Source of the DNA: Vanessa cardui
Taxonomy: Eukaryota > Arthropoda > Insecta > Lepidoptera > Nymphalidae
Direction: 5' to 3'
Length of the DNA stretch: 64,000 nucleotides
Assembly: GCF_905220365.1 (NCBI RefSeq)
Contig: NC_061147.1
Location: 7,874,001 to 7,938,000 of the forward strand
The translations under genes were made by a program, and so were the position numbers. Under the pieces are notes generated by a model. That model made no database searches. It worked only from the letters and a program-made list of their open reading frames with translations, and was not told the origin of the DNA. The stretch's first letter is position 1. Each line of letters opens with the position of its first letter. Below are positions 27,801-37,100 of this stretch, piece by piece.

Positions 27801-30800
27801 CAATAGGTAACCTTACGTGACTTCATTATGGTTCTGCGGAGGTTTACATCTCAAAATAATATTCTGTGATAGAACTTGCTAGACACCAGTGGATGACTAA
27901 CAGCCACTTATCAAACACGAATATTCCGTTTTGCTGTATTTCGGCTTAAAGTATAAAGTAACTTTTACTTCGTACAAATTTACCTCACATTCTGGAACCA
28001 ACATTACTTAAATCGTCTTCTTCATAAATATCAATGAAAAATGAACACCCTAATTCGAACGTATATTTATTATGATGCTGTACGGTATCAGAAGTTTTTA
28101 TCTCAACTGTTATCTCTGAAACTTTTCAAGTTTACAAGATAAAAATCATAACATATCTACGTGATCCACTTCAAATTTATCTTGATCAACCAAAAATAAA
28201 ATGATCATTCAACTTTACCACAAAAATATAAACAATTAATTATTGACATACCTCTTATCAACGCAAACCGTGATAGTCAAAGATGGCAGCTGTAAAACAA
28301 GTGCACTTGAGAAAAACCAAGAGCTCTTGACCTAACTTTTAGCCCTTATTTGAATAAAATTTAAAATAAGTCCACGGTAACCCTAGCTAGCGTCATGAGT
28401 TTAATGTGATACGATTATTACTGTCAGGTGACCTGTAATGACCAATTGACCCAGACATATCTGAAGCATTATGATTCTCTAATTGAATGAAATTGCATCT
28501 TAATCTATCTATACATATCTATCTATATATCTCTCCACCTACATATAATGGCTGACTAAGATACTGATATAACTAAACTAACGAATTAAGCAGCATACAT
28601 AAAGTATATAGAAGATGATTTGGACAAGGTATAAGTTTAAACTTTTATACAATTAACTGCATTTCGCATAAATATGGACTTAAAGGAACTAGCGTATTTT
28701 TAAGTTCTTGGACCTAATACTGCGGCATAAAAATTGCATCGTATACTATTACTGTAAAGAGCAGTTCGTATATCTCTGGATTAAAGTAAGCTCAACTAAT
28801 CCTATAAATATCGAACTTCACATTATGATAGTTTCAAGACAAGAAATAAGTTACATAACGTTTACTTATTATGTACAAAGATATTTTAAAGAAATTAATT
28901 CGATCAATCTATATTAATATTTTAAATGTAAAAGTAACTTTGTCTGTCTATCTGTCGCTCTTGCACGAGCAAACCGCTGAACCGAATTTGATGAAATTTG
29001 GTAAGCAAACTTGAACTCCAAGAAAGGTTATATAGGCTACTTTTTTGCCTAAAACATGACAAACGACACCTACAACGCGAACGAAGCAGGTGACAGGAGC
29101 AATTGCTTAATAAAAGCGAAAAAGCTGTTTATACGTTTTCTTGATATATCACACGTCTTAAAACATTACTAGGTAGGTTAATTACATCAAGAAGTAGTGA
29201 ACTAAAAAAAAGTTGAAATACGTTAAAAGATAATTAGTTATTAAGTTAGGTTTTGTTCAAATCAACTTCGGACTCCGTTTTAAATCTTTATCTGTGGTGA
29301 TAAAACAATTTCGGGCATTGACCATTTATCAGATACAAAATGAATGTCTTTTATCAAACATTAATAACATTATGTGATAGTTATATCAATCGATAAAACG
29401 TACGATAAAGATGTAAATTCGTCGAGACGACGAACGTCATCTCGTGACCGAGGCATCGAAATAGTGAACGATCGTAAAACAAAAAAAGTATGAAGAAATT
29501 TTTTGGTTGAGCAAAAACGTTCACAAATAAACATTCAAATTCTTACTATAATAAAAGTTTTAGATTTTTTTTCTTGTAAATTAGATTATTGGAATATCTC
29601 TCGGACCTCAATTTACGTATATAATAACTTTTCTATCAGTTAGGCTATACGTACAAGTTATTGAAAAGGAACGTTATAATTTCATATATAAATAGATATA
29701 CAGAATACAACATTGGTACATACGAAGAATACCGATATGGAATCCAATAATACGATTAAAAAATAGGTCAATTAAAGTTTTCTATTTCAATTTAAAATGC
29801 TTGCAACAACTTAAATTTTCACACTGGACTAATGTCACTGCAAATTGCCGAGAACCAGTGCCAAGAATATAATATTTCCTAACTTGACCTAGCTAACGAA
29901 TTAACGGCAAATTTCGTCGATATCTGATACAGCTTTAAGCTTAATTATATTAACATAATACCCATATATCGACTATTTGAACATCGAAATACAATACACT
30001 CATACGATTTTAAAAGATGGCGCTCAGCTCTTTAACTTAACGGTTTCAGAATTAATTAAATATATAATAAATATGTAAATGCATATAATGGTGTATCACA
30101 CTGTACCAATGAATTACATTTTCGTAATTTATTTCGTGAATAAGCTGATGGTGATGCTTGTATCATTAAACTAGAATAATACTATAGAATCATTTACGAA
30201 CACAACTATATTGAACGACAATTAATAATGCAAATCAATACATTTCTGCGATTTCAAAGCACTGTGTAGATTTAACACGTAATTTATTTTATGTTATCAA
30301 AGAAACTTTGAGGAAAAATATATTGTGTAAGTTTCGTATTCCAAATTCGCTTTTGTAAATCCTCGCGTCACTAGTCGATCTTTTCGGACGGCATATAAAA
30401 GCGATCGGACGGATTCAGATCGTATGTTCGCTATCTCCCATCTTAATGTCTCCGGAGTGCTCTTAAGTATGTTTTATCTAAATCGGTAGAATTATATATT
30501 ATATGCATAAGTAAAACGGCGCGCAATTCGTCAGTTACACTTACAACGTAACAATATAGGATACATGTATTTTCATTTCTATGATAATAATTAAAACTAA
30601 ATTCGACTATGATCGATCATGATATAATGTGATTAAGTAAAAACGTTTGATTTTTCAAACAATCGTAACACAAGTAAATCGCAAAGTATATCAGACGCAA
30701 CAACAATATTAAATGCATTGGATCTTTCTTGGTTTCCTAAGCCAATGGGATTTTATATAAGAATGCTGAATAAATAATTCATTTATGTACTAAAATGATA

Positions 30801-31302
30801 CGTAATATCTTTTGTTCTAAGGACTGTGTAAATAACATTTTTGCATACAATATGCTTAAATATAAAGACAAAATTGATATCTTTCGATGTTATACACTCG
30901 ACTCTATTTGTGACATTTTATCTGGGCGCATTATAATTTATAGTATCTATGATAAATTACAAAATGCTACAAATAGTATGATAAATATAGTTTGGTTTCA
31001 CTCACCTGTCCATATCGTGAGGATGCCAAATGCACGTTCCTGTTCTTCAAGGAGAAATCAGGCCTCTTCCCCAGGCCATAGTTACTTTTATTCTGTGATA
31101 TAAATTTCTTTGGCCTATCCAATCGCTCGGTCGAACCCGCCTCCGCTTCATCATCACGCTTCGAAGTCGACGGTATGCCTCGGTACGCGCCCCTCGTTCC
31201 TCTGATGGTCTTCTCGGGGCTCTTGTCCTGTTTCCGTGTAATGAGGTTGTCTTTCCTCTGCTTGTTGCTGCGTAAAGACACGTTGGACGCCATATTGTCC
31301 AT
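1..31302 (-). CDS. Wnk: WNK (with-no-lysine) protein kinase, 21 exons in window, 3' end beyond base 1
   Basis: Serine/threonine kinase of the chloride- and osmo-sensing WNK pathway; the family phosphorylates the Fray/SPAK/OSR1 kinases that control cation-chloride cotransporters. Exons read by eye on the minus strand, all with GT/AG borders and matching phase: 31302-31006, 18873-18766, 18454-18323, 17561-17412, 16615-16510, 15875-15773, 14980-14878, 14352-14180, 13791-13681, 12960-12851, 12243-12086, 9954-9866, 9753-9610, 8625-8461, 4905-4806, 4723-4623, 4539-2474, 2175-1964, 1527-1399, 1158-924 and 792-1. They sum to 5584 nt, about 1861 residues, without a stop. The start at 31302 is preceded in frame by TGA four codons upstream. 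Diagnostic features are the Lys in the glycine loop (GRGSFKTV) with Cys instead of the usual beta-3 Lys, HRDLKCDN, DLGL, the T-loop SFAKSVIGTPEF, two CCT domains and an RFxV motif. Family assignment is very secure. Some introns have weak donors (GTCAGT after exons 7 and 14), and alternative exons cannot be excluded. Confidence 0.96.
924..2175 (-). CDS. Wnk: WNK exons 18-20, second CCT domain and acidic segment
   Basis: Exon 18 (2175-1964) starts in a basic Ser/Lys-rich stretch (SEKKSRGSKKRSREKEK), then LTLLTISDDNTVVECLLESK and VTFKFHVPDVNPEELANNL. This matches the CCTL2 domain of animal WNKs (FKFxVxxxNPEEIA). Exon 19 (1527-1399) completes it: VANNLLPEWQSGAFTELIGD. Exon 20 (1158-924) is Asp/Glu/Ser-rich with many TP/SP sites and ends SSIG. 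I chose the acceptor tttcag/ACG at 1159 because it keeps phase 0. An upstream acceptor at ccgccgcag is possible but would fall inside a SINE-derived stretch. Introns 18 and 19 carry repeats that almost touch the donors. Confidence 0.9.
1225..1392 (+). mobile_element. Second SINE-like family, copy in WNK intron 19
   Basis: Has a B-box-like gggttcgattcccggcc, then gttttctatgttgtcttggg and acttacatcgggatcagagt. Related segments lie at 13327-13447 and 59800-59975, with a B-box-only fragment at about 48310-48350. It fills most of the 239-bp intron and ends about 6 bp from the exon 19 donor. Confidence 0.65.
1806..1948 (+). repeat. LINE-like 3' end in WNK intron 18
   Basis: tttctttcgccggttcatct, ccgaaccggtggtag and a terminal ttgaataaagg. 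Inverse copies are at about 8699-8830 and 58085-58210 (ttattcaagtaggcttttac, ccaccggttcgg). It ends about 15 bp before the exon 18 donor. Confidence 0.65.
2474..4539 (-). CDS. Wnk: WNK exon 17, giant Gln-rich (prion-like) exon
   Basis: A single 2066-nt exon (residues about 717-1405) that is open throughout and dominated by Gln, with Asn, Met, Leu and Pro. It includes H-Q13-H-Q17-A at 3771-3867, encoded by mixed CAG/CAA codons. The N-terminal two thirds show L/Q heptad-like periodicity, and the last 200 residues turn to Ser/Thr/Pro/Val. Borders are ctag/G at 4540 and GAAG/GTGAGC at 2473. Gln-rich, disordered C-terminal regions are known in animal WNKs and have been linked to crowding-driven condensation; that this exon does the same is inference. 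A plus-strand Leu-rich frame here is the antisense shadow. Confidence 0.93.
4623..4905 (-). CDS. Wnk: WNK exons 15-16, coiled-coil-like Gln-rich linker
   Basis: Exon 15 (4905-4806) encodes RERSEKKAQMLFNQELINEQ followed by a Leu/Gln-rich heptad-like stretch ending RQ. Exon 16 (4723-4623) encodes KMIQNQQQSGPVDPVKAGLL and continues to the phase-2 donor CA/GTAAGT. Together they are about 67 residues and bridge CCT1 to the large Gln-rich exon. No named domain was recognised. Confidence 0.85.
4906..8460 (-). other. WNK intron 14 (3.5 kb), non-coding
   Basis: AT-rich with short (CA)n near 6552 and one full tRNA-derived SINE at 7972-8264. I see no coding exon here on either strand. Confidence 0.6.
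7972..8264 (+). mobile_element. tRNA-derived SINE, WNK intron 14
   Basis: Near full-length: A-box-like tggcccagtggttag, B-box-like gggttcaaacccagg, the body with cgtgaggaaa and attccaccaacccgcattgg, and the tail caggctgttgttgt. This is the most frequent SINE in the window. Confidence 0.85.
8461..9753 (-). CDS. Wnk: WNK exons 13-14, end of kinase domain and first CCT/autoinhibitory domain
   Basis: Exon 13 (9753-9610) reads RPKVKDLLNHEFFGED, the last kinase helix, then a beta-rich stretch ending DPKKR. Exon 14 (8625-8461) reads KENEAIQFEFDMQHDDCEE and closes the OSR1_C-type (CCT/PF2-like) fold. WNK1 has a homologous autoinhibitory module with the FxF core (here FEF). Residues are about 548-649. 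In the family this module binds RFxV peptides and represses the kinase. The donor of exon 14 (GTCAGT) is followed by a short duplicated 'ttatataagact' sequence. Confidence 0.92.
8699..8830 (-). repeat. LINE-like 3' end, reverse orientation, WNK intron 13
   Basis: ctttattcaagtaggctttt and agctatcaccggttcggagt, shared with 58085-58210. Confidence 0.6.
9866..14980 (-). CDS. Wnk: WNK exons 7-12, catalytic kinase domain
   Basis: Residues about 299-547. Exon 7 (14980-14878) has the glycine-rich loop GRGSFKTV, with K313 as the WNK catalytic lysine, and C330 where other kinases have Lys (VAWCEL). Exon 8 (14352-14180) carries the alpha-C helix and HPNIVRFYNYWEG. Exon 9 (13791-13681) ends in IIHR. Exon 10 (12960-12851) holds catalytic D429 in RDLKCDN, DLGL at 448-451 (the leucines line the chloride pocket known in WNK1) and S458/S462 in the activation loop (SFAKSVIG). 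Exon 11 (12243-12086) has GTPEFMAPEMYEE and the substrate lobe. Exon 12 (9954-9866) continues GVKPQSLEKV. All key catalytic residues are present. The intron between exons 11 and 12 is filled by a tandem array copied from exon 11. Confidence 0.96.
10090..12171 (-). repeat. 107-bp tandem array (about 19.5 copies) of a WNK exon 11 fragment plus its splice donor
   Basis: The motif ggggtactcg recurs exactly every 107 bp from 10101 to 12134 (19 steps). Each unit holds the last about 86 nt of exon 11 (MCMLEMATGEYPYSEC through KKVVS on the minus strand), the donor TCTCG/GTGAGT and about 21 nt of intron. The rightmost copy is the real exon end (12086-12171). The other copies lie in intron 11 and lack an acceptor and the 5' half of the exon. 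The change TGGCC for TGCCC recurs at about 10685, 11220 and 11755, spacing 535 = 5 x 107, so a five-unit block has itself been duplicated. One copy near 10461 has a unique CACGTG. Many overlapping open frames on both strands are products of this array and not genes. Confidence 0.97.
13135..13514. mobile_element. Inverted-repeat element with a nested SINE in WNK intron 9
   Basis: ACTGTAAGATTACAA (13135-13149) is the inverse of 13500-13514. A second overlapping inverted pair, AGATTACAATCTGTC, lies at 13141-13155 and 13477-13491. A SINE-like segment (13327-13447) shared with 1270-1390 and 59860-59975 is embedded within it. Confidence 0.5.
14445..14717 (+). mobile_element. tRNA-derived SINE, WNK intron 7
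   Basis: Same family as the copy at 7972, with internal deletions (cattgg segment missing). It ends in a ttgttg-type tail. Confidence 0.8.
15455..15745 (+). repeat. LINE-like 3' repeat in WNK intron 6
   Basis: Shares acccactcatcagatattct, gtgagtgagccagtgtaac and gtgaccacttaccatcaggt with 61381-61668, and less well with 54340-54515 and 25085-25330. It ends in a poly-A run about 27 bp from the exon 6 donor. This is a common lepidopteran repeat type; the family name is not assigned. Confidence 0.7.
15773..18873 (-). CDS. Wnk: WNK exons 2-6, N-terminal linker before the kinase domain
   Basis: Five short exons (18873-18766, 18454-18323, 17561-17412, 16615-16510, 15875-15773) encode about residues 100-298. 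Exons 2-4 are all phase 0-0, so any of them could be skipped without a frameshift. Exon 2 itself starts with ATG directly after its acceptor (tttacag/ATGACATCTGG), which allows an alternative start if transcription began inside intron 1. Exon 6 carries a highly acidic/basic stretch (DDKDKEKEEDEEEP) just before the kinase domain. No conserved domain was recognised. A (GAAC)n microsatellite lies next to the exon 5 donor and a LINE-like repeat next to the exon 6 donor. Confidence 0.85.
16461..16496. repeat. (GAAC)n microsatellite
   Basis: About eight gaac repeats beginning 13 bp past the donor of WNK exon 5. Confidence 0.9.
16671..16915 (-). mobile_element. tRNA-derived SINE, WNK intron 4
   Basis: Reverse-orientation copy (gtaacagcctgtacatttcc to gggccatctcagctc), internally shortened. 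Confidence 0.8.
19623..19632. promoter_or_regulatory. TCTCGCGAGA palindrome in WNK intron 1
   Basis: Perfect 10-bp palindrome, a motif known from some animal promoters, about 750 bp upstream (minus strand) of WNK exon 2, which begins with ATG. Consistent with an internal promoter for a short isoform, but unproven. Confidence 0.3.
22345..22620 (+). repeat. Interspersed repeat of the 'GGCCTGCCCTGGCTTCGCACGGGTG' type
   Basis: Paired with a more diverged copy at 26372-26600 (shared attctggtcagtagta-like and catacagac motifs). Family not assigned. Lies in WNK intron 1. Confidence 0.55.
23181..23477 (-). mobile_element. tRNA-derived SINE, WNK intron 1
   Basis: Reverse-orientation copy of the same family, with a tail of the agtaaagtaa type shared with copies at 16671 and 57470. 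Confidence 0.8.
25402..25560 (+). mobile_element. Degraded SINE fragment, WNK intron 1
   Basis: Keeps gcgtgcatcttaaccgatg and pieces of the body, but lacks the A-box and tail. Confidence 0.55.
28922..29105 (+). repeat. Interspersed repeat of the 'CTGTCTGTC ... GCGGGC' type
   Basis: Similar copies at 18055-18225, 22621-22765, 43675-44125 (split by a SINE), 48585-48700 (partial) and 51555-51960 (split by a SINE). All share a start like gtaactttgtctgtct, a middle like ccgaatttgatgaaatttgg and an end like cgcgaacgaagcagg. Family not assigned. Confidence 0.6.
31006..31302 (-). CDS. Wnk: WNK exon 1, N-terminal region with start codon
   Basis: Encodes residues 1-99, beginning MDNMASNVSLRSNK. It is Lys/Arg/Ser-rich, low in complexity and without a recognisable domain, as is usual for WNK N-termini. 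The ATG at 31302 is the first in frame after TGA. The donor ACAG/GTGAGT at 31005 leaves phase 0, which matches exon 2. The exon is separated from exon 2 by a 12.1 kb intron, so a 5' exon of this kind could be isoform-specific. No 5' UTR exon was identified upstream. Confidence 0.85.
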
Positions 31303-34103
31303 AATTCTCCATCAAGTCACAATATCAAAAACGAGTACACTCAATATTCATTGTGATTACTTTAATCTCATTAATTAATAACTAACGAACGATAAAATAA
31401 TTGAATAAATAAATAATCACCAAATTCATCACAATCTCAGTATTTCGTTAATAAATTCATTTCCTTTACAATAATTTTATACAATGATATAGGATATAAT
31501 GAATAACTAGGAATATGATTACAATTGATTAAGCTATTTATTAATTAATATAAAATAAATAAATAACTAATTCCGTCTTTTTTTCTCTCTCTCAGCGTTG
31601 GCATCCTTCACTAGCTATCGCTCATACCCTAAACTAACCAAAATATATATTTATTCTAAAATATAAACAGTCTTGAGGGAAATTTGGAAAGTTATTGCAG
31701 GATTGGTATATTTTATGATGTTATCTGAAACAAACAAAATACATTGTCATTAATATTAAAAATTATATAAAGTGAGTCGAGACGGGTCTCAACTCAGAGA
31801 CGTTTCTAAGCTTCTATTTACAATCTTATAATAATCGGTGTAGGAAATCATTGTGAGCAAACCAGCAAGTGTTTGTTTAAAGTTGATTGTGGATATGCTT
31901 AAAGCTATCTTCTTAAGTGATCTACACTTAGCCCGACAGTGTGACATATTGAGCTCTTTCTTCTTAATAAGAAAAATTATATAATAATTTCAAAAAGTCA
32001 ATCAACTAATATAATATTTAGTTGATTGACTGAAGTAATTATAATTTATAATATTATATAGTGTTAGTCAAAAGATTCCCTTTTAACATTCCTTACTTTT
32101 TAGAGAAAATATTTATAATTCGAAATATTACAGGGCTAACACAAAATATGATTTATTCACTTTAAATGTAAAGAACAATAATGATATTCTTCACATTTTT
32201 TAACAATAACTGGCCTCTGAAAAAAACAATTCACAATAAAGTGTGAAAAAAAATTAAAAATATCTGTCCTTTCAAATTTGGTGCATAATTACATAAGACT
32301 TTATTATACCTTTTTGTCTCATACAGGTTTTAAAGCAGCAATGTTCTCTCTGACACTTGCAATAAATGTTATAAATCAAATCACTATCAGACATATTCAA
32401 CATACATATGTAATCTAGGAGATGGCTGTTTATTTCTGTGAAGATGCAATGCAGATCAATTAAATGATAACAAGCCTACATAGACCTATTTACTTTCTGT
32501 ATTGTGTATTTATGACTCACAGTATTTAGAATATAAGTATACAGTTATTGTAATGATAAGAGTCAGAGGATACACAAGATTTGAAACTATATTTAGATAT
32601 CAATTAGTTGACAGATGTGAAACATTTATATGAATTTTATGATAGAAATTGGTATGACATGATAAAAATGTATAGAGTGGTTGTAAATGATAGCAATTTA
32701 GCTATGGACCAGTTGTCCAAACTGGTTTACAAGCCAAGAGACTATTTTTAGTGAGATTTCAAAGCGATTTATATATATTTATTACACAAAAACACATGTT
32801 GCATCGTTTTTTCGGTTTAAATTATACCTTTAGGCACCTGACACATCTCCAGGGTCATAAATATTTCGATAGTCCCGGGAGGTCAACACTCTACTTTCGT
32901 CGCGAATGTAATAACAAAACACTGAGCTTATGACACACAATTAACTAAAACTAGGTGCCGGCAACGAGATATGAAAACCGAGAAAACACGACGGAAAGTA
33001 TTGCAGATATTACGTCTGATCCACATCAAATTTCTGACCATTCCACTCGCGTATATTAATGATTTATTTAACGGTGCTCTTAAATCTGCATGCATTGGCC
33101 GTTTTATTATAATACGAATGGCGCATAGCTAAATCAAGCTGAATAAATAGAGTAAAAATTGCAATGACAGTCCGTCAATTTCACAAAGCATGTATTTTTG
33201 GGTAAATGCGAACGTTTTGTACCTTAGGATCCGCATCGTTGAATACGTGTATCGTTTTATCGACTCATAAACGTTACATTAGCTAAATTGATATTCGATT
33301 CTATAAATACTTACAAATAAAAATCTGGAATCACACCATTGTTTTTTCTTCTGCACAATCAGTAAATCAGTGTTGCTAGTTTTCAAAAAAATAGGACGAA
33401 AAAGTGGGTCATCGATCTTGTTTTAAATTTTCTTTTTCACTTTCACTATTTTATTTGGCTTTAAGCAAAAACAATATTCCTTCTATAATATAAGTACACT
33501 TTTCGATGTCAAACAAATTATTTTGTCTTATTAGAAATATGTTACCCCATGGTTTAATTAATTAAGATTAATTTAAGATATATAAATATATTTTATAACC
33601 TGCATTTTATTTATTTTTATGGCAATAATGAAATGTCATTCCTACTTATTTTACGCAGAGTTTATCGAATACGAAAACTTTTTAATAAATTTAAAACAAG
33701 TTAAACTATTTTAACTTTTGCTCGTTATTTACTTATATAAACAAAGTATATGTGTATAATTTTGAATATTGCATATTTTAAAACTGAAATATAATTTGAC
33801 ATATATATTTCAGTTTAGAAATTTAAAATTTGCGAATCATGATTGTATTTGCCTCATTTTTAAATAGTATTTGAATGTCCTATCTTATAACTTTCGATAT
33901 TATTCTAGTCATTTAAAATTTCTTTTGTATTATTTTACAAAATTTATGCTAACACAAATATAATGATTTACTTATGACATTTCCGAAATCTCATTTTAGA
34001 ACTGAAAATTGTGATGTCGATTGTGTACATGGCAAATTTGTAATTTGTAAGATTTTTGTGTAAAACATGAAGTGAAAAACTAATAAGAATTTACATTCAA
34101 AAC
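31303..34103. other. Intergenic region between divergent WNK and MON2 starts
   Basis: 2.8 kb of AT-rich DNA separates the WNK ATG (31302, minus) from the MON2 ATG (34104, plus). Both promoters and any 5' UTR exons must start here or farther away inside the genes' own first introns. I see no clear TATA/Inr pair and no repeat family that recurs in the window. The only conspicuous structure is a perfect hairpin at 31996-32031. Confidence 0.6.
31996..32031. other. Perfect 14-bp hairpin in the WNK-MON2 intergenic region
   Basis: AGTCAATCAACTAA, 8-nt loop tataatat, TTAGTTGATTGACT. Orientation and role unknown; a short RNA hairpin or a remnant of an inverted-repeat element are both possible. Confidence 0.7.
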
Positions 34104-37100
34104 ATGGCATTTGTCAGTGCTGTTACCGGCGATGACTCCACGAAGAAATTCATGGACGTCTTACAAAATGACTTTAAAACTCTTAGCTTAGAAACCAAGA
34201 AAAAACATCCACAGATAAGAGAGGTATTATTCTTACAATTGACTAACAATAAACATTTAAAATATAGTTTTTTTACATTAAATACAATATATATAAATAG
34301 ATCTTAATAATGAGTTTTATATTTGACACTTGGAGACTTTAAAATGTTACTTTTTTTAAAGTCATAATTGTACATATTTATAAGTACATAAACAGTAGGA
34401 AAATAATATAATTTCGACTTTATTCTAGGCGTGTGATGAGGCTATAGAGAAATTGGCACTAGCATCAAATAATCCACAAGCCTCTCTATATGGGGTGGTG
34501 AATCAAATACTATATCCTTTGGTTCAAGGATGTGAATCAAAGGATGTGAAAATTATAAAGGTAATTACTATATTTCCTTAGAGAAATCTAATATGATATG
34601 TATTCTTTAGTCATTGATTTGTTTTAGTTTTTGGCATATTTAAAAGTACAATCAGATCAATCAAATCATTATAGTTAAAATCAGGGGTTGCCCTAAATTT
34701 TTTGATTACTCATAGAGAGACACAAAGAGTAAAAGTAGAGTATTAACAAATATTTGTTATAAGAATATTGAGAAATAAAAGGTTGAATAAATCACTATTT
34801 GTAAAATCAAAAAATTATCACTTAAAATGTATAACTTTTATTTGCAATTAACACAGTATTTGTTTAGTTGTTTTATTGTATACAAATGTCGCAATCTATT
34901 TATATCAATTTATAAAATTATGTATATGTCGGCGCGGAGCCACGAATTTAAGAAAAACACGTGTCCAGAAATGATTATTTTAATAATTTAAAACTGTTTC
35001 ATTGTTAAATGAATAATTTTTAGTGAATTTTGAAATGTTAAATTACTCTGAAATATTTTAATGTTTGTAAACAACTGTTATCTTGAGTGAATAAGTCTAC
35101 CCACCTATTTTTGTTATAAAAGATCAAGCGCCCGCCGGTATCGACAGACTTGGTCGAGCCGTCGGAGCGATCGGACCGTCTCATATTGGAATAAATCAGA
35201 GAGGATTATTTCCTGAGTTTTATTTCATACCACCGAAGATGGTTAAAGACCGAAACCCTGACACTCGTGACGTCAGCTATGCTGACGTCATGTTTTTTTT
35301 AAAAACGCGCTCGGACATGCCTACTACGTTATCAGAAGCGGGATTGGAACAAGCTCCGATCTCTGCTACGTCCTCATCAGCTTCGGTTCCACCTGTCACA
35401 TAAGGATCGCTACAAGACAGAACCATATTGCGAATTGATAAGAAGATCTCTAAGCACTTCACACTAACTGCCTGGTACATCTACGAGCAACTTCGGTGTA
35501 ATGGGGCCCATCTAAGTGGGAGGACCGCAAACCACGGATCCAGTAAATCATTCATCAGCTCCAAGGCCGATTAATGCGGGAGTACCCACTTCGTCAACAC
35601 TTAAGGCGGCTACTTCTTACAATTAAGAATAATACGCTACAAGGGCATCCTCATTTGCCATGCTGTTCATATGTGTGGAACATCTTAATTGAAAACTCAA
35701 CAAGTGATCCACATGGATATCACGGAGATCATGGATATCATGGGGAAATGAGACACTAAGATAAACAACACGTCAGGAAACAGCCGAGCAAATGGCCAAG
35801 TGGGAAGAATTATTACTACCCTCAAAAACGAGTTAATAAAAATGAAGAACTATGAGACCGAACAGTGCATCTAGTATATGGAGTTGCACCACTCACTTAT
35901 TACACAAAGAAAACATTGCATACCACCTGAACTTCTTAAACCTGATCGATATCAATAACCAAACAGAGGACATAACGAATTAATCTTGTGCGGAATAGAA
36001 CAGTCGTCGCTTCTACTCTCAGAAATAACATTAATTATTTTCAGCATAAACATTAAAGAGTCCACGTAACCACCATTACTTGATGTGATTAATTAATTGT
36101 GTTTTTCGAGATTTACAGGATTCATAAGAATAACATCGCATCGCATCGCGAAGGTGGTCGGCAGAGGGCGCTCGTGATCAGCTTCGTCGTGCACCGCAGC
36201 CGGTCGACCAAGAAATGCGACTGGTGCAGAGCACGCACCATCCCGCAGAATGGCATTAATAACACAACTACAGCAACGAATGACTTGTTCGAAATATAAC
36301 AGTCATCTTTTGTATTCTCATAAAACTAAAATTAATTATTTTCAACATAAAGATTAAGAGTCCACGTAACCATTATTACTTGATATGACTAATTAAGTGT
36401 GCCTTTCGAGATTTACAGGTTTCATAAAAATTACGACAGCGGAGAAGGTGGTCGACAGAGGGCGCTCGTGATCAGCTTCGTCGTGCACCGCAACCGGGCG
36501 ACCAAGAAATGCGACCGGTGCAGAGCACGCACCGTCCCGCAGAATGGCCGTGACAGCGGGGGTTGCCATCCATATCACGAGCTGGTCAGTCAGTCGGACT
36601 GGTCAACATCGACGAGAACTAATCATCACATTAAAACTGTGAGGCAAAATTTACTTATCTTACCTCTTAAAATCTAAAAAGAAAAAAAAAAGCAATAACG
36701 AAAAGAAAAAACAAAAAAAAAAATTATGAATATTAATTACCATTGAGATTCCTCATGCAACCATAACTAGACACGTACACTCCGGTTTAAGAGTGATACC
36801 TCTAAGCTAACCACGTGTTACCCTCGTACTACCCACGGATCCTTGATGTATCCAAAGTGAACCATGAGATACCGTTGGGAGGCGTTGTGGAGCCGTGGTA
36901 GCCATGTATATACCATAATCTGGAGAGTGATACCTCTGAGCTAACCACGTGTTACCCTCGAGCTACCCACGGATCCTTGATGTATCCACAGAGAACCATG
37001 AGATACCGTAGGGAGACCTTGTGGACCGTGGTATAGACATGTATACACCACAGATCTACGAGAACTTTTAACAGTTATTATGACACAGTTATGAGCATAG

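Larger units (their letters stand above)
18874..31005 (-). other. WNK intron 1 (12.1 kb), no coding exon recognised
   Basis: AT-rich intron with repeat fragments (SINE at about 23181-23477 and a degraded copy at 25402-25560; other repeats at 22345-22765, 25085-25330, 26372-26600 and 28922-29105) and no convincing exon on either strand. Possible regulatory spots are a perfect TCTCGCGAGA palindrome at 19623-19632, a GC-rich island at about 24420-24515 containing TGACGTAA, and a TATAAAA at 30394-30400. None is proven. Confidence 0.6.

Noticed and set aside
32820..32935. Alternative 5' exon of WNK on the minus strand ending CAG/GTGCCT
   Set aside because: Phase would fit exon 2, but the donor is poor and nothing else supports it.
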